From the NCBI GenBank assembly GCA_007134805.1, contig SLKB01000243.1, forward strand, positions 1 through 6,701: DNA of 6,701 nt, in the 5' to 3' direction. Of the stretch, positions 1-6,042 are shown piece by piece. The notes under the pieces were generated by a model that was not told the origin of the DNA, made no database searches, and was given only the letters and a program-made list of their open reading frames with translations. Each line of letters opens with the position of its first letter. Position 1 is the first letter of the stretch. Origin of the DNA: Paracoccaceae bacterium. Its GTDB lineage: Bacteria > Pseudomonadota > Alphaproteobacteria > Rhodobacterales > Rhodobacteraceae. The position numbers were made by a program, and so were the translations under genes.

Positions 1-992
1 AGAAAGGACAAAAGCGCGAGCCCGTCCTGCCCCAGCGCGAGCGGGATCGTGAGGACGAACATGTCAGGGTTCGTGCCCTCGGGCATGATCTCGAGGCCGA
101 TCACGGCGATGGGCAGCACGAAGAGGCTGATCAGGAACAGATAGAGCGGGAAGGCCCAGCTTGCTGTCGCCAGGTGCTGGTCATTCGTGTTCTCGACAAC
201 TGTCACCTGGAACATGCGCGGCAGGCAGATGATCGCAATCGCCGAGAGCAGGATCAGCCCGGTCCAGCGCCCGGGCTGGATCTGCCACTCGGGCAGCGCC
301 TGCGCGTCGATGCGTGCAAGGATATCCTGCGGCCCGGAGGCCACGAACCACACCACGAACACGCCCACGGCAATGAGGGCGACAAGCTTGACCACCGCCT
401 CGACCGCGATGGCCGTGACCACACCGTGATGCTGCTCGTTGGCATCGAGGTTGCGCGTCCCGAACGCGATGGTGAAGAACGCAAGCCCCGCGGCCACCCA
501 GAAGGCGATCAGGTTGCGATCGGTCGCCAGATGCGCGCCCTCGGGGTCGGTCACGAACACTGTGAAGGATTGCGAGATCGACTGCAATTGCAGCGCGATA
601 TAGGGCGTGCCGGCCGAGATGCACAGAAGCGTCACGATCACGCCCAGCACGTTCGATTTGCCGTAGCGCGCCGAGATCAGGTCCGCGATCGAGGTCACGC
701 GGTTTTCCCGCCCGATCCGCACCAGCTTGCGCAACAACACCCACCAGCCCACGAAGATCAGCGTGGGGCCGAGGTAGATCGTCATGAATTCGAGCCCCGA
801 GCGCGCCGCATAGCCCACTGCCCCGTAGAAGGTCCAGGCCGTGCAATAGACCGAGAGCGAGAGCGTGTAGATCAGCGACGAGCGCAGCCAGCCCGCGCGC
901 CCCTCCTGCGCGGCCTTCTCGGCGGCCGAGGCGACAACAAACAGCAGCGCGACATAGGCGAGGCAAGTCAGCACGAGGAAGTTGAAGGACAT
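1..992 (-). CDS. Symporter-like sensor protein, probable SSS-type histidine kinase (N-terminal part, runs off window)
   Basis: This membrane protein is cut off by the left edge; 330 residues are visible and the frame is open to base 1. The start ATG (990-992) lies 4 bases after the stop of the upstream gene, suggesting translational coupling. The visible part is a series of hydrophobic helices of the sodium:solute symporter (SLC5) fold. Characteristic stretches are SLSVYCTAWTFYG near residues 45-57, TSIADLISARYGKS near 100, PYIALQLQSISQSF near 130 and LDANEQHHG near 180. These match my memory of the N-terminal domain of symporter-histidine kinase fusions (CbrA/CrbS type) better than plain proline or acetate permeases. 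In such proteins the transporter domain feeds PAS and kinase domains. The co-oriented response regulator two genes upstream supports a sensor role. The kinase part is not visible, so a simple permease remains possible. Family call is strong; the kinase fusion is inferred. Confidence 0.8.
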   Translation of the reverse strand, partial: MSFNFLVLTCLAYVALLFVVASAAEKAAQEGRAGWLRSSLIYTLSLSVYCTAWTFYGAVGYAARSGLEFMTIYLGPTLIFVGWWVLLRKLVRIGRENRVTSIADLISARYGKSNVLGVIVTLLCISAGTPYIALQLQSISQSFTVFVTDPEGAHLATDRNLIAFWVAAGLAFFTIAFGTRNLDANEQHHGVVTAIAVEAVVKLVALIAVGVFVVWFVASGPQDILARIDAQALPEWQIQPGRWTGLILLSAIAIICLPRMFQVTVVENTNDQHLATASWAFPLYLFLISLFVLPIAVIGLEIMPEGTNPDMFVLTIPLALGQDGLALLSF

Positions 993-996
993 CGCC

Positions 997-1344
997 CTAT
1001 TCCCCCGCCGGATCGCGCCGGATTTCGGGCGCAGCCTCGCTGCCGCCTGGGCGCGCGGCGGGCGGCGGCGCGGCGCCCGGCGGGCCCTTGGGCGGGTCGA
1101 GCGTGCGCCGCAGCCCGCGCGACATGAAGAAGGCCACGAGGATCAGCCCGATCCACACGAGAAACAGATAGACGCCCTCGCCCGCCGTGGCCGGAGCCTC
1201 GGCACCGGGGTCATGACGCATGAGCGGTAGCAGCAACAGCACCAGCGCGAAGATCGGCAGGATCCGCGCCGCATCCATCAGACGGCGCAGCCGGTAGCTG
1301 TCCCGGGCCAGGAATTCGGGGGGTTTGCCGCCCTGTTCACTCAT
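997..1344 (-). CDS. Small two-helix membrane protein of unknown function
   Basis: A 115-residue protein I cannot assign to a named family. It has a charged N-terminus, a first hydrophobic helix near residues 27-42 (ARILPIFALVLLLLPLM), a short loop of about 15 residues, and a second helix near 57-74 (GVYLFLVWIGLILVAFFM). A Pro/Ala/Gly-rich polar tail of about 35 residues follows. Arg residues before helix 1 and after helix 2 predict both ends in the cytoplasm. It sits between the response regulator and the symporter-like sensor, tightly spaced on both sides, so it is probably co-transcribed and may act with the sensor. I chose ATG at 1342-1344; an in-frame GTG at 1351-1353, directly after the regulator stop, would add three residues. 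It is certainly coding by context and composition; the function is unknown. Confidence 0.75.
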   Translation of the reverse strand: MSEQGGKPPEFLARDSYRLRRLMDAARILPIFALVLLLLPLMRHDPGAEAPATAGEGVYLFLVWIGLILVAFFMSRGLRRTLDPPKGPPGAAPPPAARPGGSEAAPEIRRDPAGE

Positions 1345-1353
1345 GGCGCTCAC

Positions 1354-1734
1354 TCATGGCGCGCCCGAGGATCCGGCGAGTTCACGCACTGCCTCGACCA
1401 CCTCGGAATTGGCGAAGGGCTTGGTCATGAACCGCGTGGCACCCAGCCGCTCGGCCTCGGCGCGGTCAGCCATCTGCCCCTTGGCGGTCAGCATCAGCAC
1501 CGGCAGGGCGCGGGTCTGATCCTCGGCGCGCAGCGCCTTGAGGATGTCGAACCCGCTCACATCGGGCAGCATCAGATCGAGGATCAGAAGATCGGGCGGG
1601 TCGGCGCGAAGCCGGGCCAACGCGCCCAGCCCATCGGCGCTGACATCCACCGCCCAGCCATTGCGGGTCAGGATGAAGCGCAGCGCTTCCGAGATATTGG
1701 GCTCGTCCTCGATGACCAGCACGCGTTTCTCCAT
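1354..1734 (-). CDS. Single-domain response regulator (CheY-like receiver)
   Basis: A 126-residue protein consisting only of a receiver domain. Visible family residues are the acidic pair E9/D10 (VIEDEP), the phospho-acceptor D53 (LLILDLMLPDVSG), the switch threonine T83 (LMLTAKG) and K105 (FMTKPF). There is no DNA-binding or enzymatic output domain, so it probably passes phosphate on or acts through protein contacts, as CheY- or DivK-type proteins do. The start at 1732-1734 is chosen because GGGGAGGG lies 6 bases upstream and the receiver fold begins there. The open frame continues upstream to 1818, but that 28-residue extension (Arg/Gly/Pro-rich) is not receiver-like. It is the first gene of the minus-strand operon with the small membrane protein and the symporter-like sensor, which is its likely cognate kinase (inference). 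Confidence 0.93.
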   Translation of the reverse strand: MEKRVLVIEDEPNISEALRFILTRNGWAVDVSADGLGALARLRADPPDLLILDLMLPDVSGFDILKALRAEDQTRALPVLMLTAKGQMADRAEAERLGATRFMTKPFANSEVVEAVRELAGSSGAP

Positions 1735-1740
1735 CGCAGA

Positions 1741-1748
1741 CCCTCCCC
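1741..1748 (-). promoter_or_regulatory. Ribosome binding site of the response regulator
   Basis: On the minus strand the sequence reads GGGGAGGG, 6 bases before the ATG at 1732-1734. This strong Shine-Dalgarno match decides the start of the receiver protein against the longer in-frame alternative beginning at 1818. Confidence 0.75.
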
Positions 1749-1878
1749 GGTCAGGCTTCGTGGCGGGGTTGCCATGGCCGGACGGCTTGCGCCCGCGCGC
1801 ACCGGCCGCTCGTGTCATGTCATCCCCGCCAGGCCATCATCGCGGCACGTTCTCCTCCCGCCGCGCGACAACCTCACA

Positions 1879-1907
1879 GTTATTGAGGATTTGACCCCTG
1901 CTGTCAA
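1879..1907 (-). promoter_or_regulatory. Candidate sigma-70 promoter of the response regulator/sensor operon
   Basis: On the minus strand a perfect -35 TTGACA (1902-1907) is separated by 17 bases from a 4-of-6 -10 AATAAC (1879-1884). Transcription would start near 1872, leaving a leader of roughly 140 bases before the response regulator. An inverted repeat overlaps the -35. The match is good for this GC-rich background, but the promoter is predicted from sequence only. Confidence 0.5.
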
Positions 1908-1908
1908 A
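1890..1908. repeat. Inverted repeat TTTGAC-N7-GTCAAA over the -35 box
   Basis: Six-base perfect arms (1890-1895 and 1903-1908) are separated by 7 bases. The repeat covers the -35 hexamer of the predicted response-regulator promoter, the position expected of an operator for a dimeric repressor. Which protein would bind is unknown. The regulator encoded just to the right is one candidate, but the half-site differs from TTTGCAAA. Confidence 0.45.
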
Positions 1909-1954
1909 GGGTGGCTGGGGTGCGGGTGCACTCTGCGGGGGCGCGGGCGGCGGC

Positions 1955-1977
1955 GGGGGCGCGCTGGGGCGGGCGGG
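1955..1977 (+). other. Potential G-quadruplex motif downstream of the ScfR-type gene
   Basis: Four G-tracts of three or more (GGGGG, GGGG, GGG, GGG) with loops of 6, 1 and 1 bases meet the common G3-N1-7 rule. It lies on the strand opposite to the flanking minus-strand genes, in the 264-base gap between them, so the transcript of those genes would be C-rich there. This could be chance in GC-rich DNA. Confidence 0.35.
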
Positions 1978-1998
1978 CAAAACCTGCGGTTGCACACG

Positions 1999-3318
1999 CT
2001 ACTCCGCGGCCATCAGGATCGAGGGCTCGCGCCGGGCGGGGCACTCGGCCTGCGCACAGGTGCGGCAGCTCGCACCCACCGGCAGCGGGCGCGCGGGCTC
2101 GGGCTCGGGCTCGGCGGGCAGGACCAGCATGGTCGCCTGCATCGCGGCGGGCATGTCGAAGCGCGCGGACCCCAGCGGCGCGGCATAGCCATACCCCACG
2201 AAGCGCCGCCCCATCCGACCGGCCGTCATCATCGTCACGCGCAAGGGCTGCAAGGGCTGGCGCAGCGCCTGATAAAGCGGCCAGAGCGGGCAGCCCCCGC
2301 CAAAGCGCGGCAGGGCAAAGCCCTCGATCGAGCGGCGGAACACCAGCGTGCCGGACATGTCGCAGACAACCAGCCCGGGTTGCGGCATGGTCCTGGCGCG
2401 TGGATCTTCGGGCGGCAGCATCGCCATGCGGCGCAGAACGGCGTCGAACGGGGCATCAAAGCGCGCGGCAAGCCGGTCGGGCGCGGGACCCTCCTCGACC
2501 AGCGCATCGAGGAACGGCTCCATCGGCAGGCGGTGCGCATCGGCGGCAAAGCGGCGCATCCAGTCGCGCGCGAGGCTGCGCGAGGCCGAGGCCGACAGCT
2601 CCACCTGCCCCACCACCATGCGCTCGATATCGACAGGCGTGCCCGCATCCAGCTCCGCCACATGGAAATCGCGCTGTGCGAGCCAGGCCTCGACCTCTTC
2701 CTGCGGGGCTGCGCGGCCCATGTCCTCGCTGTTCGCGGCATCGAGATAGTTCACCAGCGCGACCGCGCCTTCCGCCAGACGCCCGGAATCCTCCAGGATG
2801 TTTTCATGGAACCGCACCTGCCAGTCGGCATCGACCCCTTCGGCATCGTTGAGGATCGCGGCGGTCGATTGCACTGACGTGACCGCCGAGATGATCGCGT
2901 GCAGCGCCTCGCGCAGTTGCGGATCATGCGTCATCCGGTCAGAGAGTTGCTCGACCACCCGCTCCAGCCGCTCGACGCGCGACTGCGTCTCGGCCAGCAC
3001 CTGCGCCCAGCCCGGAAAGCGGCCCGTGAACTCCTCGATCCGATCCATTTCGGCCAGATCGGCGGCCGTGCGCAGCGCGGCGGCGCGCACCCCTTCGGTC
3101 AGGCGGCTGTCGGCCTCTTCGGTAAGCGCGTCGGCCGGGATCGCCAGCGCCTCGGCAATGGCTTCGAGCAGGGCGGGGCTGACCTTGCGGCGGTTGTGCT
3201 CGATCAGGTTGAGGAAGGAGGGCGACACGCCGACGCTGCGCGCCAGATCGGCCTGACGCATACCTCTCATGTTGCGGCGCGCCCGGATCCGGGTGCCGGT
3301 AAGCTGGGATCGGTACAT
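1999..3318 (-). CDS. ScfR-family (short-chain acyl-CoA regulator) XRE-type transcription factor
   Basis: A 439-residue DNA-binding regulator. An XRE/Cro helix-turn-helix fills residues about 6-65, with the family-typical recognition region VSPSFLNLIEHNRRKVS (31-47). A helical middle part follows, including a possible coiled coil near 105-125. The C-terminal domain (about 310-439) carries FGGGCPLWPLYQAL around C343 and a terminal cysteine cluster C418-x2-C421-x4-C426. This matches the ScfR/DUF2083 domain of PccR (propionyl-CoA carboxylase regulator of Rhodobacter sphaeroides) and RamB (acetate regulator of corynebacteria), which are thought to sense short-chain acyl-CoA. I see no HExxH, so the ImmA/IrrE protease-like domain present in some relatives is degenerate or absent. 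The start at 3316-3318 has GGAGG 8 bases upstream; the open frame up to 3453 lacks a better start. It is divergent from accB-accC, its likely target (inference). The exact ligand is unknown. Confidence 0.85.
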   Translation of the reverse strand: MYRSQLTGTRIRARRNMRGMRQADLARSVGVSPSFLNLIEHNRRKVSPALLEAIAEALAIPADALTEEADSRLTEGVRAAALRTAADLAEMDRIEEFTGRFPGWAQVLAETQSRVERLERVVEQLSDRMTHDPQLREALHAIISAVTSVQSTAAILNDAEGVDADWQVRFHENILEDSGRLAEGAVALVNYLDAANSEDMGRAAPQEEVEAWLAQRDFHVAELDAGTPVDIERMVVGQVELSASASRSLARDWMRRFAADAHRLPMEPFLDALVEEGPAPDRLAARFDAPFDAVLRRMAMLPPEDPRARTMPQPGLVVCDMSGTLVFRRSIEGFALPRFGGGCPLWPLYQALRQPLQPLRVTMMTAGRMGRRFVGYGYAAPLGSARFDMPAAMQATMLVLPAEPEPEPARPLPVGASCRTCAQAECPARREPSILMAAE

Positions 3319-3326
3319 CGGGATCG

Positions 3327-3331
3327 CCTCC
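3327..3331 (-). promoter_or_regulatory. Ribosome binding site of the ScfR-type regulator
   Basis: GGAGG on the minus strand, 8 bases before the ATG at 3316-3318. It fixes the start immediately before the helix-turn-helix domain and excludes the 45-residue upstream extension of the open frame. Confidence 0.7.
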
Positions 3332-3340
3332 AATGGCCGC

Positions 3341-3346
3341 AGGATA
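3341..3346 (-). promoter_or_regulatory. Tentative -10 element of the ScfR-type regulator gene
   Basis: On the minus strand the hexamer reads TATCCT (4 of 6 to TATAAT), about 22 bases before the start codon. No convincing -35 is found at 16-18 bases. The palindrome at 3355-3369 occupies that position, which would fit autoregulation by the encoded protein. Weak evidence. Confidence 0.25.
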
Positions 3347-3354
3347 CAGGAAAA

Positions 3355-3369
3355 CTTTTGCCGCAAAAG
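3355..3369. promoter_or_regulatory. Candidate operator palindrome CTTTTGC-C-GCAAAAG
   Basis: This is a perfect inverted repeat with 7-base arms around one central base, in the region shared by the divergent regulator gene and accB. It is AT-rich against a GC-rich background. It resembles the TTTGCAAA core described for PccR and RamB, but with the two halves pulled apart by one base (TTTTGC-C-GCAAAA). It overlaps the expected -35 region of the regulator gene and lies about 90 bases upstream of the predicted accB transcription start. Binding by the adjacent regulator is inference. Confidence 0.55.
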
Positions 3370-3415
3370 AGGAAACCACCGGCGCGCGCAGCGGTGGCGC
3401 GCAATAATTCCCGGC

Positions 3416-3444
3416 TTCACACTCTCGCCCGTGTTCAGTATAAG
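3416..3444 (+). promoter_or_regulatory. Candidate sigma-70 promoter of accB-accC
   Basis: A -35 TTCACA (3416-3421, 5 of 6) and a -10 TATAAG (3439-3444, 5 of 6) are separated by the ideal 17 bases. Transcription would start near 3451, giving a leader of about 65 bases before accB. This is the best promoter match in the window. Confidence 0.65.
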
Positions 3445-3516
3445 ACCCGCCAATCAACACGAAGACCAGTGGCGGATCACCGCCGCACGCGTCACGCCGA
3501 GCGAGCGAGGACCCCA

Positions 3517-4002
3517 ATGACTGACAGCCGCAACCCGGATGATGTCGCCTTTATCAAGGCGCTTGCGGAACTGCTGAACGACAATGATCTCGCAGAGTTG
3601 AGCGTGAAGCGCGAATATGGCGAGAATGACAGCCTCAATGTGCGCGTCTCGAAGCTGCACGCCCAGCCCGCGCCGCAGCCGGTCGCCGCCCCTGCCCCCG
3701 CCGCAGCCGCGCCCGCGGCACCGGCCGAGAAACCCGCGCACACCCAAAGCAGCGATCCCGCCCAGCATCCGGGCGCCGTCACCTCGCCGATGGTGGGCAC
3801 GGCCTATCTTGCATCCGAGCCGGGGGTTGCGAATTTCGTCTCGGTCGGCGCGCGCGTGTCAGAGGGCGACACGCTGTTGATCATCGAGGCGATGAAGACG
3901 ATGAACCACATCCCCGCGCCGCGCGACGGTGTCGTCCGGCGCATCCTCATCAGCGATGGCGCGCCGGTCGAGTTCGGCGCCCCGCTGATGATCCTCGAAT
4001 AA
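3517..4002 (+). CDS. accB: Acetyl-CoA carboxylase biotin carboxyl carrier protein
   Basis: A 161-residue carrier subunit (E. coli AccB is 156). It holds the biotin that is carboxylated by AccC and then donates CO2 to acetyl-CoA on the AccA-AccD carboxyltransferase, the first committed step of fatty-acid synthesis in the cytoplasm. Residues 1-45 are a charged N-terminal domain. About 48-74 form a Pro/Ala linker. About 85-161 are the biotinyl domain, beginning TSPMVGTAYLASEPG, where the short insert corresponds to the AccB thumb. The biotinylation motif EAMKTMN places biotin on K127. The start ATG has GAGG 6 bases upstream and begins the family-typical N-terminus; the upstream open frame is non-coding. 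It is followed after 12 bases by accC, so the two form an operon. Confidence 0.96.
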   Translation: MTDSRNPDDVAFIKALAELLNDNDLAELSVKREYGENDSLNVRVSKLHAQPAPQPVAAPAPAAAAPAAPAEKPAHTQSSDPAQHPGAVTSPMVGTAYLASEPGVANFVSVGARVSEGDTLLIIEAMKTMNHIPAPRDGVVRRILISDGAPVEFGAPLMILE

Positions 4003-4014
4003 GGCGCGCTTTGC

Positions 4015-5353
<1,339 letters not shown>

Positions 5354-5364
<11 letters not shown>

Positions 5365-5881
5365 ACGCGCGTGGCGGCGCGGGCGCGTCGCGGCGCTCTG
5401 CGGGCTGGCCGCGCTGCTGCTCGCTCCCGGCGCCGGCACGGCGCAGGAGCCTGCGCAGGACATCGCGCCCGACCGCGCGCCCGACCGGCTCTATCTGCCG
5501 CTCGCCTCGCGCCATATCGGGCTCGACCCTGCCGATTTCGGGCGGACGCGCTGGAACGAGGTCAATCCCGGCGCCCTCCTCGTGTGGGAGGACCGCTTCC
5601 TGACGCTCGACTACGGGGTGGGCGCGTTCCTCAACAGCTTTGACGAAATCTCGATCACTGCATTGGTCGGCAAGACCTGGGAAATCGGGCAGGACGCGAA
5701 TATCGGCGCGATCCTGCAGTTTTCCGACTACCGCAAGAATTCCGAGTTCTTTCCCGTAGCGCTCGGCTCGGTCGCGCTGATCCCCGCACTGCAACTGCGC
5801 TACCGCAATGTCTTCGCGCTCGCCCAGCCCGGCTATCAGGGCGGCGTTCTGGCCGCGGGCATCACCTTCGCGCTGCGCTGA
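5354..5881 (+). CDS. Small exported protein, putative outer-membrane beta-barrel
   Basis: A 175-residue hypothetical protein. Residues 1-30 look like a Sec signal peptide: an Arg-rich start (RRAWRRGR), hydrophobic core [12 protein letters not shown], and likely cleavage after A30. The mature part has alternating hydrophobic and polar strands with the pattern S52-x-H54 and, near 67-73, WNEVNPG. Strand-like segments follow ([47 protein letters not shown]). The NE-x-NPG pattern recurs, from memory, in small uncharacterised outer-membrane barrels; no enzymatic role can be stated. The start is TTG at 5354-5356, overlapping the accC stop region by 11 bases, with only a weak GGA upstream. No in-frame ATG or GTG would retain the signal peptide. 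It is probably co-transcribed with accBC and ends just before a terminator. Confidence 0.7.
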
Positions 5882-5892
5882 GCCCCTCGCCA

Positions 5893-5914
5893 CGGGGGTC
5901 CCCCGGGTTTTTTT
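5893..5914 (+). terminator. Rho-independent terminator after the accBC operon
   Basis: A hairpin CGGGG-GTC-CCCCG (5893-5905) is followed by GG and seven T residues (5908-5914). It begins 12 bases after the stop of the beta-barrel gene and so closes the accB-accC-barrel transcript before clpB. Alternative pairings with the CCCC at 5883-5886 are possible; the T-run makes termination likely in any case. Confidence 0.75.
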
Positions 5915-5934
5915 GCACCGCGCATTGTGCCTAT

Positions 5935-5963
5935 CTTGCAACAGCACCGCCTGCTCCCCACAT
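5935..5963 (+). promoter_or_regulatory. Sigma-32 (RpoH) heat-shock promoter of clpB
   Basis: CTTGCAA (5935-5941) and CCCCACAT (5956-5963) are separated by 14 bases. The enterobacterial sigma-32 consensus is CTTGAAA, about 13-15 bases, CCCCATnT, so only a few positions differ. Transcription would start near 5970, about 70 bases before clpB. The gene identity (a classic heat-shock gene) strengthens the call. No CIRCE-type inverted repeat was seen. Confidence 0.7.
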
Positions 5964-6027
5964 CTGATCCGAGGCCCCGAAGGGACCGTGCTGCCGGGCA
6001 GGCGGTCAAGGAACGCGGGCGCTTGTC

Positions 6028-6034
6028 AAAGGAG
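6028..6034 (+). promoter_or_regulatory. Ribosome binding site of clpB
   Basis: AAAGGAG lies 8 bases before the ATG at 6043-6045. An in-frame GTG directly precedes that ATG (6040-6042), but the spacing and the family N-terminus [10 protein letters not shown] favour the ATG. Confidence 0.7.
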
Positions 6035-6042
6035 AGACAGTG

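Noticed and set aside
174..1127. A 317-codon plus-strand open frame opposite the symporter-like gene
   Set aside because: The minus-strand reading gives clear membrane helices and family motifs; this frame gives a highly charged, domain-less product.
1735..1818. N-terminal extension of the response regulator from an ATG at 1816-1818
   Set aside because: The added residues are Arg/Gly/Pro-rich and not receiver-like, while the ATG at 1732-1734 has a strong ribosome site and starts the receiver fold exactly.
1978..1998. Possible terminator AACC-GCA-GGTT after the ScfR-type gene (minus strand)
   Set aside because: The stem has only four pairs and is followed by just two further T residues before GC-rich sequence, too weak to call.
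1774..2877. Long plus-strand open frames opposite the ScfR-type regulator
   Set aside because: They are antisense to a recognised regulator, with low-complexity Arg/Gly/His-rich products, no plausible ribosome site and no domain-like pattern.
3319..3453. N-terminal extension of the ScfR-type regulator to 3453
   Set aside because: It would run through the palindrome and the accB promoter, and the internal ATG at 3316-3318 has GGAGG at ideal spacing directly before the helix-turn-helix.
5991..6001. Small palindrome CTGCC-G-GGCAG in the clpB leader
   Set aside because: Five-base arms around a single base are expected by chance in GC-rich DNA and do not match a known element such as CIRCE.
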